The notes: a model not told the origin generated them from the sequence alone. A DNA stretch of 64,000 bases from Modicisalibacter ilicicola DSM 19980 (GCF_900128925.1 NZ_FQUJ01000009.1:1-64000); one strand, 5' to 3'; positions 17,906-28,281 are shown, counted from the stretch's first letter. A program made the numbers and translations.

Positions 17906-19356
17906 ATCCAATGCCCCATGCTCCCATCCGCCGCACCAAGATCGTCGCCACCCTGGGGCCCGCCAGCGACCGCGACGGCGTGCTCGATGCCCTGATCAAG
18001 ACCGGTGTCGACGTGGTGCGGCTCAACTTCTCCCATGGCAGCCCCGAGGACCATCGCAGGCGCCTCGTGGCGGTACGCGAGGCGGCCGAGCGATACGGCC
18101 GCGCCGTCGCCGTGCTGGGCGACCTGCAGGGGCCGAAGATCCGTATCGCACGCTTTGCCGACGGTCCGGTGGAACTCAAGGAAGGCCAGTCGTTCATTCT
18201 CGACGTCTCTCTCGAGCGCGATGCCGGCAACGCCGAACGGGTGGGATGCGATTACAAGACCCTGGCGGAAGACGTCGCGGCCGGCGACGTGCTGCTGCTC
18301 GACGATGGGCGTCTGGAGCTGGTGGTCGACAAGGTCGAGGCGCCACGGGTGCATACCACGGTACGGGTTGGTGGCAAGCTCTCCAACAACAAGGGCATCA
18401 ACAAGCAGGGCGGGGGACTCTCCGCCGCGGCCCTCACCGACAAGGATCGCGAGGATCTCAGGACCGCCATCGATATCGGCGTCGACTACCTGGCCGTTTC
18501 CTTTCCGCGCAATGCCGCCGACATGCAACTGGCTCGGGAACTGCTCGGCGAGGCGGGCAAGGAGATCAGCCTGGTGGCCAAGATCGAGCGTGCCGAAGCG
18601 GTCGGCGACGAGCAGACCCTGGACGACATCATCCGTGCCAGCGAGGCGGTGATGGTGGCCCGCGGCGACCTCGGCGTGGAGATCGGTGACGCCCAGCTGA
18701 TCGGCGTGCAGAAGCGCATCATCCAGCGCGCCCGTACCCTCAATCGGGCGGTGATCACCGCCACCCAGATGATGGAGTCGATGATCCATTCGCCATTGCC
18801 GACCCGGGCCGAGGTATTCGACGTCGCCAACGCGGTGCTCGACGGCACCGACGCGGTGATGCTCTCCGCCGAGACCGCGGCCGGCGACTATCCGGTGGAA
18901 ACCATCGAGGCCATGAACCGGCTCTGCCTGGGCGCCGAGCGCGAACGTGCCGCCCAGGAGTCCAAGCACCGCATTCACGAAGGCTTCTCGCGCATCGACG
19001 AGACCGTGGCCCTCTCGGCCATGTACGCCGCCAACCACCTGACCGGGGTCGCCGCCATCGCCTGCATGACGTCCAGCGGCTATACCCCGCTGATCGCCTC
19101 GCGCATCCGCTCCGGACTGCCCATCGTCGGCCTGGCCCACAATCCCGTCGCCCAGCGGCGCATGGCCCTGTACCGTGGCGTGGTCTCGCTGCCCTTCGAC
19201 ACCAGCGAGATGACCGCCGAGGAACTCGACACCCGGGCGCTGGAATTGCTCGAGAGGCACGGCCTGGTCAGCGAGGGCGACGAGGTGATCATGACTCGGG
19301 GCGATCACATGAACGCTCACGGCGGCACCAACACCATGAAGATCCTGCAGGCCTGA
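17902..19356 (+). CDS. pyk: pyruvate kinase
   Basis: A 484-residue pyruvate kinase. Landmarks are RTKIVATLGPASD, VVRLNFSHGSPEDH, the MARGDLGVEIG metal/PEP region (in VMVARGDLGVEIGDAQ) and TATQMMESMIHSPLPTRAEV. It converts PEP to pyruvate with ATP formation. The ATGA overlap with the glycerate kinase gene links it to glyoxylate use: 2-phosphoglycerate needs only enolase before this enzyme. It may be a pathway-dedicated isozyme; whether another pyk exists cannot be seen here. Confidence 0.97.
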   Translation: MNPMPHAPIRRTKIVATLGPASDRDGVLDALIKTGVDVVRLNFSHGSPEDHRRRLVAVREAAERYGRAVAVLGDLQGPKIRIARFADGPVELKEGQSFILDVSLERDAGNAERVGCDYKTLAEDVAAGDVLLLDDGRLELVVDKVEAPRVHTTVRVGGKLSNNKGINKQGGGLSAAALTDKDREDLRTAIDIGVDYLAVSFPRNAADMQLARELLGEAGKEISLVAKIERAEAVGDEQTLDDIIRASEAVMVARGDLGVEIGDAQLIGVQKRIIQRARTLNRAVITATQMMESMIHSPLPTRAEVFDVANAVLDGTDAVMLSAETAAGDYPVETIEAMNRLCLGAERERAAQESKHRIHEGFSRIDETVALSAMYAANHLTGVAAIACMTSSGYTPLIASRIRSGLPIVGLAHNPVAQRRMALYRGVVSLPFDTSEMTAEELDTRALELLERHGLVSEGDEVIMTRGDHMNAHGGTNTMKILQA

Positions 19357-19367
19357 GCCGGGCCGAA

Positions 19368-19389
19368 GGGCGGAAGCACGCTTCCGCCC
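19368..19389. terminator. hairpin between convergent pyk and PRC-barrel genes
   Basis: A perfect 9-bp stem GGGCGGAAG/CTTCCGCCC with loop CACG. There is no T run on either side, so it is a hairpin that could serve both convergent units rather than a classical terminator. Confidence 0.45.
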
Positions 19390-19396
19390 AGGGCGA

Positions 19397-20158
19397 TCAA
19401 TCGAAGGGGCTGGCGTAACGGCTGTAATCGAAGGCCTGCATGCCCTCGCCGTTGCCAGGCGACGCGGGCAGCTCGAAAGCGCCCTGGCGCGGGGCCCACT
19501 CGTCATCGTAGCCGTGAAAGGGGTAGGCGTACGGCCCCTTGGTCTGTTCGTCCGCGGAAGGCTCGACGATCACCGCCTGCATCTCGCCTCGTTGAGAGAA
19601 CAGCACGTTGGACACATGACCGAAGCCGCTGCCATCTTCCTTGACGGCGTAGTCGCTGAGCAGCTCGGAGAGCTTCCATACCCGCGGGCCGGTGGCCACG
19701 TCGTCCTCGATCTCTGCCAGGTCCTGCAGGTCGCTCCTGGTGACATAGGCCTCGTCGAACAGCCCATAGTCCTCGACGTTGTCCTCTCGAAGCGGCGTCT
19801 TCAGGCCATCTTCGGCCAGCGTGACTTCCTCCCAGGGGATCGCGACATACTTGTCGCCCATGTTCCAGCTGCCGCCGACCCGGGCCACCAGAGCTAGGAT
19901 ACGGTTGTCGGCACTGATCAGCGCGTTCTCGACGCTGCCGATCTCGCCATCCTCGGCGCCCTTCACTACCGCCTCCATGAGGCGGTCGGCCCTGAAGCCG
20001 CCGGCTTCGTAGATCCTGTCGTAGCTCCAGTCGCTGACAGGAGTGATCTTCCTGCCCTGATCCTGGCCGTCGCCGGACGAGCCGCCATCCTGGGCCTGGG
20101 CCAGAGAAGTGGCCGCAAGGGCGCTCAACAACAGGGCGAAGATGCGATTCCGTTGCAT
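19397..20158 (-). CDS. secreted PRC-barrel-domain protein (paralogue 1)
   Basis: A 253-residue protein with a signal peptide (MQRNRIFALLLSALAATSLA, cleavage after AQA). Two PRC-barrel-like modules follow: residues ~45-140 (GEIGSVENALIS, WNMGDKYVAIPWEEV) and ~165-230 (WKLSELLSDYAV, GFGHVSNVLFSQRGEMQAVIV). The C-terminal part is aromatic/Pro-rich (GPYAYPFHGYDDEW). It is similar along its length to the next gene upstream, so the pair arose by duplication. Periplasmic PRC-barrel proteins are often linked to stress or envelope functions; the role here is unknown. Confidence 0.8.
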   Translation of the reverse strand: MQRNRIFALLLSALAATSLAQAQDGGSSGDGQDQGRKITPVSDWSYDRIYEAGGFRADRLMEAVVKGAEDGEIGSVENALISADNRILALVARVGGSWNMGDKYVAIPWEEVTLAEDGLKTPLREDNVEDYGLFDEAYVTRSDLQDLAEIEDDVATGPRVWKLSELLSDYAVKEDGSGFGHVSNVLFSQRGEMQAVIVEPSADEQTKGPYAYPFHGYDDEWAPRQGAFELPASPGNGEGMQAFDYSRYASPFD

Positions 20159-20209
20159 GAGAAGACTCCATTCACAGTGTCGTTTTACCCTGGCTTTCAA
20201 GCGTTCGGG

Positions 20210-21001
20210 TCATTCGTCCCAGAGCCCGGGATAATCCTCGTACTTGAACTGCGGTACCTTCTTCACGTCCTCCAGGAGGTGAGGAACCTCGTAGCTGCTG
20301 GCGTCGGGCGACCAGCCCTGTTCATAACCGTAGAACGGATAGGCAAAAGGCCCCCGTGCCGGGGCCTCTCCTCCGGCACTGACGACCACGGCCTGGATCT
20401 TTCCACTCTCGGAGAAGAGCACGTCCTTGACGTAGCCATAGCCTGAGCCATCCTGCAGACGCGCGTAGTCATTGATCAGCGCCGAGAGTTTCCAGGCCCG
20501 TGGCTCCTTCCCTGAAGTGTCGCCACCCGGTTCCTCGGCCTGGTCGCGCTCCTGCCCGGTGACGGGAAACTGGCCTTCGAAAAGGTCATACGCATCGGCG
20601 TTCTCCTCGTTGACCGGCACCTGAACGCCTTCCGGGGTGAGCTCGACGTCCTCCCAGGGCACTGCCACGTGGGTATCGCCCAGGTCCCAAAGTCCCCCGA
20701 CCTCGGCGATCAGGGCAGCGATCCGCCCGTTCTCGCCGCTGATGAGGGCGTCCCTGACGTTGCCGATCTCTTCTCCGTCGCCGACACCGAACACTTCGAT
20801 GCCCAGCAGGTCGCGACCGCGGATGCCGCCCTGCTGGTAGATCGCGTGGTAATCCAGGTCCTCCACGGAACGAGTCGTCATGTCGAGTCGGGCGCTCTCG
20901 GATGCCGAGGCTTGGCTGGATGGGCTGGTGCCGTCCTGGGCGAAGGCCGGCGGCGCCAGGGCAAGGGCCAGCACGGCGAGAGGATAATTCACTGAACGCA
21001 T
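20210..21001 (-). CDS. secreted PRC-barrel-domain protein (paralogue 2)
   Basis: A 263-residue paralogue of the neighbouring protein. The signal peptide (MRSVNYPLAVLALALAPPAFA) is followed by an acidic linker and two PRC-barrel-like modules (GEEIGNVRDALIS, LGDTHVAVPWEDV; then AWKLSALINDYARL, GYGYVKDVLFSESGKIQAVVV). It shares the GPFAYPFYGYEQGW element with paralogue 1. The ATG at 21001 has AAGGAG seven bases upstream, preferred over an ATG 18 bases earlier. It is 51 bases from paralogue 1 and probably co-transcribed with it. Confidence 0.8.
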   Translation of the reverse strand: MRSVNYPLAVLALALAPPAFAQDGTSPSSQASASESARLDMTTRSVEDLDYHAIYQQGGIRGRDLLGIEVFGVGDGEEIGNVRDALISGENGRIAALIAEVGGLWDLGDTHVAVPWEDVELTPEGVQVPVNEENADAYDLFEGQFPVTGQERDQAEEPGGDTSGKEPRAWKLSALINDYARLQDGSGYGYVKDVLFSESGKIQAVVVSAGGEAPARGPFAYPFYGYEQGWSPDASSYEVPHLLEDVKKVPQFKYEDYPGLWDE

Positions 21002-21152
21002 GGTAAAACTCCTTTTCATCAGGCGCCTGTTTCAGCCTAGACAGAGCAATGACGCGCTTCAACCTCCGTGCTTGCTGGCGAAGGCAAGACCGACTAACCA
21101 AACTGTTGTCTAGCTTGCCGCAACAAAAACACGCAGATCCGGGAGATATCAC

Positions 21153-22370
21153 GTGCCTACCAGACGCAGACGTCAGGAAAGCCATGAAAAGGGGATGCCC
21201 CAGACAGGTCCGTCGCTGCTTGCCGGCGTCAGCCTGCCGGCGGCGGCGATCCTCGAGGCGCCACTGGCCCACAACCTGGCCTGGATGCAGCGCTTCGCTG
21301 ACAGTCACCGGGCGCGCCTGGCTCCCCACGGCAAGACCACCATGGCCCCGGCACTGTTTCGGCGTCAGCTCGAGGCAGGCGCCTGGGGCATCACCCTGGC
21401 CACGGCGACCCAGTGCCGGGCGGCCTTCGTGCACGGGGTCGAGCGCCTGCTGCTGGCCAATCAGCTCGTCGGTGCGGCCAACATGGCGATCGTCGCCGAG
21501 TTGATCGAGGCCGGGGCGGACTTCTATTGCGTGGTCGACTCCGAAGCCAATGTTGCCGAGCTGGGACGCTTCTTCGCGGCACGTGGGCAGGATCTGAAGG
21601 TGCTGATCGAGTTGGGCGTCCCGGGTGGGCGTGCCGGCTGTCGCACCCATGAGCAGGCCTTCGAGCTGGCTCGGGTCATCGCTGTCGAGCCGGCATTGCG
21701 GCTCGCCGGGATAGAGGGGTATGAAGGCGTGGTGCACGGCGATGATCCCGAGCGGCGTATTCGTGATTATGCCGCTCGCTTGGTCGAGGTTGCCCAGACG
21801 CTGCACCGTGCAGGGCTGGTCGAGGTGAGCGAGCCGCTCATCACCGCTTCCGGTTCGGCCTGGTACGACCTGATCGCCGAAGCCTTCGACACGGCAGGGC
21901 TGCGCGAGCAGTTCACTCCGGTGCTGCGCCCCGGCTGCTACGTGACCCACGACCACGGTATTTATCGCGAGGCGCAACGGGGCGTGCTGGCGAGGCGTGT
22001 GGATCTGCGGAAGGGGCTGCGTCCGGCGCTGGAGGTCTTCGCCCAGGTACAGTCGCTGCCAGAGCCGGGCCTGGCCATCGTCGCACTCGGCAAGCGCGAT
22101 ATCGGCACCGACCGGATGCCCGAACCGCTGAGGCGCTACCGGGAAGGGGGGCGTGCCGGCGAGGCGCTCGACGTGACCGGCTGGGAGGTCACCCGGCTGA
22201 TGGATCAACACGCTTTCGTGCGTCTGCCTCGTGGCGCGGATGACCTGCGTATCGGGGATATCGTGGCCTTCGGCACCTCCCACCCGTGCCTGACCTTCGA
22301 CAAGTGGCGGCGGCTTTGCCTGGTGGACGAGCGACTCGATGTGAAAGAGGTGATGGAAACCCTCTTCTAG
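21153..22370 (+). CDS. D-threonine aldolase / D-serine dehydratase-like PLP enzyme
   Basis: A 405-residue fold-type III PLP protein: an alanine-racemase-like N-terminal barrel with the PLP lysine K61 in APHGKTTMAP, and a C-terminal D-serine-dehydratase-like domain with the His/Cys metal motif FGTSHPCLTFDKW. GIEGYEGVVHGDD and TASGSAWYDLI are typical. Enzymes of this group act on D-threonine, D-serine or 3-hydroxy-D-aspartate using a divalent metal; the substrate is not decided by sequence. GTG at 21153 behind GGGAGA is the likely start; ATG 21195 is an alternative. The next gene follows 32 bases downstream. Confidence 0.85.
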   Translation: MPTRRRRQESHEKGMPQTGPSLLAGVSLPAAAILEAPLAHNLAWMQRFADSHRARLAPHGKTTMAPALFRRQLEAGAWGITLATATQCRAAFVHGVERLLLANQLVGAANMAIVAELIEAGADFYCVVDSEANVAELGRFFAARGQDLKVLIELGVPGGRAGCRTHEQAFELARVIAVEPALRLAGIEGYEGVVHGDDPERRIRDYAARLVEVAQTLHRAGLVEVSEPLITASGSAWYDLIAEAFDTAGLREQFTPVLRPGCYVTHDHGIYREAQRGVLARRVDLRKGLRPALEVFAQVQSLPEPGLAIVALGKRDIGTDRMPEPLRRYREGGRAGEALDVTGWEVTRLMDQHAFVRLPRGADDLRIGDIVAFGTSHPCLTFDKWRRLCLVDERLDVKEVMETLF

Positions 22371-22402
22371 CCCCCTCTCGACCGCCGGACAAGGAGGCCC
22401 GA

Positions 22403-23521
22403 ATGGCACGCAAGCAAGGAAAAACGCTCCCCGAGCGACTCGATCGCTGGCTCATCGTGCCGCTGCTGGCCCTCCTGGCGATCGCCTCGTTGCTGCCTCT
22501 CGTCGAAAGCAACCTCTGGTGGGTTCGCTATCTCGATTATCCCAGGCTGCAGATCGCCATCGCGCTGGCAGCGCTTATTGTCCTGCACATGCTGCTGGGC
22601 GGTTTCCGGCGCATGCGGGACTGGCTCGTCACGGCGTTGGCCGGTGTGGCACTGGCCTCGCACCTCTATTATCTCTATCCCTATGTGCTGCCGCTGGAAG
22701 TTCCTGCCGAACGTGTGGGCGCCTGCCCCGAAGCATCGCGGCTCAGGCTGCTCATCGCCAACGTGAAGAAGGCCAACGAGCATGCCGAGGCGTTGTTCGA
22801 GATCGTGCGCGATACCGACCCTGACCTGTTTCTGGTGATGGAGACCGATGCCTGGTGGGATCGTCGTCTCGATACCCTGAACGATGGCCTGCCTCATCGC
22901 ATGCAGTACATTCCCCGGCGACATGCGGCCTACGGCATGCATCTGCTGTCGCGCTACCCGCTGCTCGAGCCACGCATCCGCTTCCGCTTCGATGAGCGTA
23001 CCCCGGCGATCAACGCTCAGGTGCAACTGCCCGGCAACGAGGCGATCGACTTCCACGGCCTGCATCCGCGCCCGCCTCTGTACTGGTCCCAGTCGACCCT
23101 GGCGCGGGATGCCCAGCTGCTGGCCACGGCCCGGGATAGTCGCGACAACGGTGTGCCATCGGTTCTAGCCGGAGATTTCAACGCAGTCGCCTGGGAGAGC
23201 GTCTTTCGTCGCACCCTGCGCATCGGCAGCCTGCTCGACCCGCGGGTGGGCCGAGGCCTCTACCCCACCTACGACGCCCACAACCCGATCATCGCCTGGC
23301 CCCTCGATCACGTGATCTATCAGGACGAGCTCGGCCTCGTGACCTTCGAGCGCCAGCCGGATTTCGGCTCGGACCACTACCCGGTGTTCGTCGAACTCTG
23401 CCATCGTCCCGGACTTGCCGACAGGCAGGAGGCCCCGGCGCTTGCCGATGACGATCTGGGCGAGGCGAAGATAGCGATCGAGAAGGCCCGAGAAGAGGCC
23501 GACCAGGCGAGTGGATCATGA
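22403..23521 (+). CDS. membrane-anchored endonuclease/exonuclease/phosphatase-family protein
   Basis: A 372-residue protein. Three hydrophobic segments (residues ~15-35, ~48-68, ~75-95) are followed by an EEP-fold domain with IANVKKANEHAEALF, VMETDAWWD (metal Glu), GLHPRPPLYW, LAGDFNAVAWE and SDHYPVFVE (catalytic Asp/His). The active site should lie on the periplasmic side, as in the EEP proteins of similar layout. The substrate (nucleic acid, phospholipid or phosphoester) is unknown. The ATG at 22403 follows AAGGAGG. Confidence 0.85.
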   Translation: MARKQGKTLPERLDRWLIVPLLALLAIASLLPLVESNLWWVRYLDYPRLQIAIALAALIVLHMLLGGFRRMRDWLVTALAGVALASHLYYLYPYVLPLEVPAERVGACPEASRLRLLIANVKKANEHAEALFEIVRDTDPDLFLVMETDAWWDRRLDTLNDGLPHRMQYIPRRHAAYGMHLLSRYPLLEPRIRFRFDERTPAINAQVQLPGNEAIDFHGLHPRPPLYWSQSTLARDAQLLATARDSRDNGVPSVLAGDFNAVAWESVFRRTLRIGSLLDPRVGRGLYPTYDAHNPIIAWPLDHVIYQDELGLVTFERQPDFGSDHYPVFVELCHRPGLADRQEAPALADDDLGEAKIAIEKAREEADQASGS

Positions 23522-23527
23522 GGGGAG

Positions 23528-23551
23528 GACCGCCGACCGGTGTCGGCGGTC
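23528..23551. terminator. hairpin between EEP gene and serA
   Basis: A perfect 10-bp stem GACCGCCGAC/GTCGGCGGTC with loop CGGT in the 60-base gap between two convergent genes. No T tract is present; it may act on both strands. Confidence 0.5.
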
Positions 23552-23581
23552 GCGAGTGCAACGCCGCGTCAACTATCCACG

Positions 23582-24832
23582 TCAACTATCGAAGTTGGCA
23601 TCCGAATAGAGCGCGCGCAGGCGCAGGGTGTGCTCCACCTGCCGGAGGGCCTCGAGGGCCTGGGCGCCATAGGCCTTGTCGACATCGATGACCACGTAGC
23701 CGACCTTGTCGTTGGTCTGCAGGTACTGGGCGGCGATGTTGATCTGGTTCTCCGACAGCACGTGGTTGATCTCGGAGAGCACGCCGGGCACGTTGTCGTG
23801 GATGTGCAACAGGCGATGCTTGTCCGGGTGGGCCGGCAGCGAGACCTCGGGGAAGTTGACCGAGGTGATGGTGGTGCCGTTGTCGGAATAGGTGATCAGC
23901 TTCTCGGCCACTTCGATGCCGATGTTCTCCTGGGCCTCCAGGGTCGAGCCACCGATGTGCGGCGTGAGGATCACGTTCTCCAGGCCACGCAGCGGCGAGA
24001 CGAACTCCTCGTTGTTGCCTTTCGGCTCGACCGGGAAGACGTCGATGGCCGCGCCCAGCAGCTTGCCGTTCTTCAGCGCCTCGGCGAGTTCCTCGATCAC
24101 CACCACGCTGCCCCGGGAGGCGTTGATCAGGATGCCACCCTGCTTCATCAGGGCGATCTGCTCCTTGCCGATCATCCAGCGCGTCGAGGGCACGTCCGGC
24201 ACGTGCAGGGTGACCACGTCGGCCCGGGCCAGCAGTTCCTGCAGGCTGCCCACCTGGCGGGCGTTGCCCATGGCCAACTTGGTGACCGCGTCGTAGTAGA
24301 TCACGTCGAGCCCGACGGATTCGGCAAGTACCGAGAGCTGGGCGCCGATACTGCCGTAGCCGACGATTCCCAGGGTCTTGCCCCGCGCCTCGTGAGAATT
24401 CCTGGCCGACTTGAGCCAGCCGCCCTGGTGGGCACGGGCGCTCTTCTCGGGGATGCCGCGCAGCAGCATGATGGTTTCCGCAAGAACCAGTTCGGCCACC
24501 GAGCGGGTGTTGGAGTAGGGCGCGTTGAACACCGGGATGCCGCGGGTCAGGGCGGCATTCAGGTCGACCTGGTTGGTACCGATGCAGAAGCAGCCGACCG
24601 CGGTAAGCTTCTCCGCCGCGGCGAAGACACGCTCGTTGAGCTGGGTACGCGAGCGGATACCGAGGAAGTGGACGTCGCGGATCTTGTCGATCAGCGCCTC
24701 TTCGTCCAGGGAGGTCTGCAGGTGTTCGATATTGGTGTAACCCGCGTTCAGGAACTCGTCCACTGCGGACTGGTGGATGCCTTCAAGCAAGAGAACCTTG
24801 ATCTTGCTCTTGTCCAGGGAGGTCTTGGCCAT
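23582..24832 (-). CDS. serA: D-3-phosphoglycerate dehydrogenase
   Basis: A 416-residue SerA with a C-terminal ACT domain (E. coli SerA is 410). It catalyses the first step of serine biosynthesis. Motifs: the NAD fold [12 protein letters not shown], the catalytic Arg region [15 protein letters not shown], the downstream Glu in the VFPVEP area, [12 protein letters not shown] with the catalytic His, and the ACT part [16 protein letters not shown] for serine feedback. The start is the ATG at 24832. A TTGACA promoter lies just upstream. Confidence 0.97.
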   Translation of the reverse strand: MAKTSLDKSKIKVLLLEGIHQSAVDEFLNAGYTNIEHLQTSLDEEALIDKIRDVHFLGIRSRTQLNERVFAAAEKLTAVGCFCIGTNQVDLNAALTRGIPVFNAPYSNTRSVAELVLAETIMLLRGIPEKSARAHQGGWLKSARNSHEARGKTLGIVGYGSIGAQLSVLAESVGLDVIYYDAVTKLAMGNARQVGSLQELLARADVVTLHVPDVPSTRWMIGKEQIALMKQGGILINASRGSVVVIEELAEALKNGKLLGAAIDVFPVEPKGNNEEFVSPLRGLENVILTPHIGGSTLEAQENIGIEVAEKLITYSDNGTTITSVNFPEVSLPAHPDKHRLLHIHDNVPGVLSEINHVLSENQINIAAQYLQTNDKVGYVVIDVDKAYGAQALEALRQVEHTLRLRALYSDANFDS

Positions 24833-25143
24833 TTCTGATCAACCCTTACGGCGGCGGGGACCGCGCTCTCGATATGGTGTTTGGCTTGCTTGTCAAGCGG
24901 GGGCGCTATCGTAGCACAGCCAGGGAATATCGGGATGAAATCGCTTGCGGATCGACACCCGGACGCCGTCTCTTCCGCGACCGGGTGCGCATCGGGGGCA
25001 GACGCACCCCGGCAGGGAGTGTGTATACTATGCCTCCGGGGTGTCGCAGAGGCCGCAGTGCTCGAAGGCATCCCGTTCGATGGGGTTGGGCCCACCCCGG
25101 GTGGCCTACCTCGATGAGCCCGCTTGGACAGGCGAGTAGCGTG
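24833..25143. promoter_or_regulatory. serA / xseB divergent promoter region
   Basis: A 311-base gap. For serA (minus strand) a consensus TTGACA reads at 24891-24896 with TATCGA at 24869-24874, 16-base spacing. For xseB-ispA-dxs (plus strand) TATACT at 25024-25029 is a good -10 without a clear -35, which would give a ~110-base GC-rich leader containing short inverted repeats. No coding frame or known RNA class is recognised. Confidence 0.45.
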
Positions 25144-25410
25144 ATGGCAGACACGGACAACCAGGCCCCCGAGGACTTTGCCGCCACCCTCGAGAGGCTC
25201 GAGGCGCTGGTGACGCGATTGGAATCCGGCGAACTGTCGCTGGAGGCGTCTCTTGCGGCGTTCGAGCAGGGCGTGAGGCTGAGCCGGGATGCCCAGCGGC
25301 GCCTCGACGAGGCCGAGCTGAAGGTGCGGGCCCTGGTCGAACAGCCCGACGGGTCCCTCGAGGAGGCGGCCTTCGACAATCCCGCGAATACGTTCGGAGA
25401 CCAGGAATGA
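25144..25410 (+). CDS. xseB: exodeoxyribonuclease VII small subunit
   Basis: An 88-residue helical protein: [39 protein letters not shown]-free, ending in an acidic tail. XseB binds XseA to form exonuclease VII. The gene order xseB-ispA-dxs is common in Gammaproteobacteria. The ATG at 25144 is directly preceded by GTG; an in-frame upstream extension is not family-like. The last four bases overlap ispA. Confidence 0.93.
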   Translation: MADTDNQAPEDFAATLERLEALVTRLESGELSLEASLAAFEQGVRLSRDAQRRLDEAELKVRALVEQPDGSLEEAAFDNPANTFGDQE

Positions 25411-26297
25411 GTGTTGACGCGGCTGAACTGCCGCTGCGCCTGGATGCCGATCGGGCCCGGGTCAATGAAGTGCTGGCGGCGCTGTTCGCCGATCGTGACA
25501 CGGTCGCGCCACGACTCGAGGCGGCCATGAGCCACGGTGTGCTGGGCAATGGCAAGCGCCTGCGGGCGCTGCTGGTCTATGCCGCCGGCCGTGCGGTGGG
25601 TGCCGAAGAGGATGAGCTCGACCCCGCCGCCGCCGCCCTCGAGCTGATTCACGCCTATTCCCTGGTGCACGACGACCTGCCGGCCATGGACGACGACGAC
25701 CTGCGCCGCGGACAGCCCACCGTGCACCGCGCCTTCGACGAGGCCAGCGCGATCCTCGCCGGCGATGCCCTGCAGACCCTGGCCTTCGAGCTGCTGGCCG
25801 ATGCCGCGCACCCGCGACTGGCGGCCATGATACGTGCCCTGGCCCGGGCCGCCGGCCGCGAAGGCATGGCGGCCGGACAGGCGCTGGACCTGCTGACGGT
25901 GGGCGATCGCCTGGATGTCGAGACCCTCGCCAACGTGCACCGCCACAAGACCGGGGCGTTGATTCGTGCCGCCGTGCGTCTCGGTGGACTGACCGGGGTC
26001 GCCGAGACCGATCCACGGCTGATGGCGCTGGACGATTACGGCGCCGCCATCGGGCTGGCCTTCCAGATCCAGGACGACATCCTCGATGTGGTGGGCGATA
26101 CCCGGACCCTGGGCAAGACGTCGGGTGCCGATGCGGCCCGGGACAAGCCGACCTATCCGGCCCTGCTTGGCCTCGACGTCGCGCGTACCAAGGCCCGGGG
26201 GCTCCTCGAGGAGGCTCTCGACGCCCTGGCCCCGCTGGGCGATGCCGGCGCACCGCTCGCCGACCTGGCCTGTTACATGATCGAGCGCGATTACTGA
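25407..26297 (+). CDS. ispA: (2E,6E)-farnesyl diphosphate synthase
   Basis: A 296-residue short-chain prenyltransferase. The first Asp-rich motif is [14 protein letters not shown] (89-102) and the second [13 protein letters not shown] (about 222-234); [10 protein letters not shown] carries the basic diphosphate-binding residues. It makes FPP for ubiquinone, undecaprenyl and heme O side chains. It is translationally coupled to xseB (ATGA overlap) and 10 bases from dxs. Confidence 0.96.
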   Translation: MSVDAAELPLRLDADRARVNEVLAALFADRDTVAPRLEAAMSHGVLGNGKRLRALLVYAAGRAVGAEEDELDPAAAALELIHAYSLVHDDLPAMDDDDLRRGQPTVHRAFDEASAILAGDALQTLAFELLADAAHPRLAAMIRALARAAGREGMAAGQALDLLTVGDRLDVETLANVHRHKTGALIRAAVRLGGLTGVAETDPRLMALDDYGAAIGLAFQIQDDILDVVGDTRTLGKTSGADAARDKPTYPALLGLDVARTKARGLLEEALDALAPLGDAGAPLADLACYMIERDY

Positions 26298-26307
26298 AAG
26301 AGCCCTT

Positions 26308-28248
26308 ATGAAGCTGTTCGACGAGATCCCCGTCGAGCGTCCGGCCACGCCGTTGCTCGACACCATCGATACCCCTGCCGCCCTGCGCGCCCTGAGCATG
26401 GTCCAGTTGCTCGAACTGGCCGACGAGTTGCGTGCCTACCTGCTCTATAGCGTCGGCTGCAGCGGTGGCCATTTCGGGGCGGGGCTGGGGGTGGTCGAGC
26501 TGACCGTGGCCCTGCATCAGGCACTCGATACCCCTCACGATCGTCTGGTGTGGGACGTCGGCCATCAGGCCTACCCGCACAAGATCCTCACCGGGCGTCG
26601 CGAGGCGATGACCTCGATTCGCCAGTACCGGGGGCTGGCGGCCTTTCCCCGGCGCATCGAATCCGAATACGACACCTTCGGTGTCGGCCACTCCAGCACC
26701 TCGATCAGTGCCGCCCTGGGCATGGCGCTGGCCGCGCGAACCCAGGGCAAGCAGCGTCGTGTCTGCGCGGTGATCGGCGATGGCGCCCTGACCGCCGGCA
26801 TGGCCTTCGAGGCCCTGGCCCACGCCGGCCACGTCGATGCCAATCTGCTGGTGATCCTCAACGACAACGAGATGTCGATCTCCGAGAACGTCGGCGGCAT
26901 GGCCAGCTATCTGGCGAAGGTCTTCGCCAGCCGCACCTACACCACGGTGCGCGAGAGCGGCAAGAAGGTGCTGGCGCATCTTCCCGGCGCCCTGGAGATC
27001 GCCCGGCGCACCGAGGAGCACATGAAGGGCATGGTCAGCCCGGCGACCCTGTTCGAGGAGATGGGCTTCAATTACATCGGCCCCATCGACGGTCACGATC
27101 TGCCCCGGCTGATCCATACCCTGCGTACCCTGCGCGATCTGGATGGCCCCCAGTTCCTGCATATCCGCACCAGCAAGGGCAAGGGCTTTCGTCCGGCGGA
27201 GGCCGACCCCATCGGCTACCACGCCATCACCAAGCTCGAGAAGGAGACCGCCACATCGGCGCCCAAGGCGCCTGCTCAGGGGCCCGCCGGGCAGCCGCCG
27301 GTAGCCCCCAGGGCCAAGCCACGCAAGTATTGCAGCGTGTTCGGCGACTGGCTGTGCGACATGGCGGCGGTCGACAAGCGGCTGATCGGCATCACCCCGG
27401 CGATGCGCGAAGGCTCCGACCTGATCCGCTTCTCCAAGGAATACCCGGAGCGCTATTTCGACGTGGCCATCGCCGAACAGCATGCGGTGACCCTGGCGGC
27501 CGGCATGGCCTGCGAGAAGATGAAGCCGGTGGTGGCGATCTACTCCACCTTCCTGCAGCGCGGCTACGACCAGTTGATTCACGATGTCGCCGTGCAGCAG
27601 CTCGACGTGACCTTCGCCATCGACCGGGCCGGGCTGGTCGGTGAAGACGGCCCGACCCATCACGGGGCGCTGGATCTTTCGTACCTGCGCTGCGTGCCGG
27701 GCATGGTGATACTGGCGCCGGCGGACGAGGCCGAATGCCGGGCGATGCTGAGTGCCGCATACCACCATGCGGGGCCGGCGGCGGTGCGCTACCCACGGGG
27801 CACCGGCCCCGGCACGGCGGTTCCCGACCATCTCGAGGCGCTCGAGATCGGACGCGCCGAACCTCGCCGCCGGGGCAAGCGCGTGGCGCTGCTCGCCTTC
27901 GGCAGCCTGAATGTGCCGGCCGCCGAGGCCGCCGAACGCCTCGATGCCACCCACCTCAACATGCGCTCGGTCAAGCCGCTGGATCGTGACGCCGTGCTCG
28001 AGGCGGCGCGCCACCACGACCTGCTGGTGACCCTGGAGGACAACGCGGTCGCCGGGGGGGCGGGCAGCGCCGTCAATGAACTGCTGGCCAGCGAAGGCGT
28101 TCGGGCGGGGGTGCTCAACCTGGGCCTGCCGGATGCGTTCATCGAGCATGGCAAGCCGGCAGAACTGCTCCGCGAGTGCGGGCTCGATGCCGAAAGCATC
28201 GAGGCATCCATTCGCCAACGTCTCGACCGGGAGGGACAGCGTGAATAG
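26308..28248 (+). CDS. dxs: 1-deoxy-D-xylulose-5-phosphate synthase
   Basis: A 646-residue ThDP enzyme, the first step of the MEP isoprenoid pathway. Landmarks: [30 protein letters not shown], the ThDP motif [14 protein letters not shown]...NDNEMSIS, the central [12 protein letters not shown] with the proton-relay Glu, and [16 protein letters not shown] short Ala/Pro-rich linker (residues ~315-335) separates the first two domains. It supplies precursors for the IspA product encoded just upstream. Confidence 0.97.
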   Translation: MKLFDEIPVERPATPLLDTIDTPAALRALSMVQLLELADELRAYLLYSVGCSGGHFGAGLGVVELTVALHQALDTPHDRLVWDVGHQAYPHKILTGRREAMTSIRQYRGLAAFPRRIESEYDTFGVGHSSTSISAALGMALAARTQGKQRRVCAVIGDGALTAGMAFEALAHAGHVDANLLVILNDNEMSISENVGGMASYLAKVFASRTYTTVRESGKKVLAHLPGALEIARRTEEHMKGMVSPATLFEEMGFNYIGPIDGHDLPRLIHTLRTLRDLDGPQFLHIRTSKGKGFRPAEADPIGYHAITKLEKETATSAPKAPAQGPAGQPPVAPRAKPRKYCSVFGDWLCDMAAVDKRLIGITPAMREGSDLIRFSKEYPERYFDVAIAEQHAVTLAAGMACEKMKPVVAIYSTFLQRGYDQLIHDVAVQQLDVTFAIDRAGLVGEDGPTHHGALDLSYLRCVPGMVILAPADEAECRAMLSAAYHHAGPAAVRYPRGTGPGTAVPDHLEALEIGRAEPRRRGKRVALLAFGSLNVPAAEAAERLDATHLNMRSVKPLDRDAVLEAARHHDLLVTLEDNAVAGGAGSAVNELLASEGVRAGVLNLGLPDAFIEHGKPAELLRECGLDAESIEASIRQRLDREGQRE

Positions 28249-28281
28249 AGAGAACGACCGCTTCATCTTGCGGGGGGGCTC

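Noticed and set aside
25022-25029. GTATAC-containing string before xseB as another GntR operator
   Set aside because: It lacks the flanking TTG/CAA and is better read as a TATACT -10 element; no ureide gene is near.
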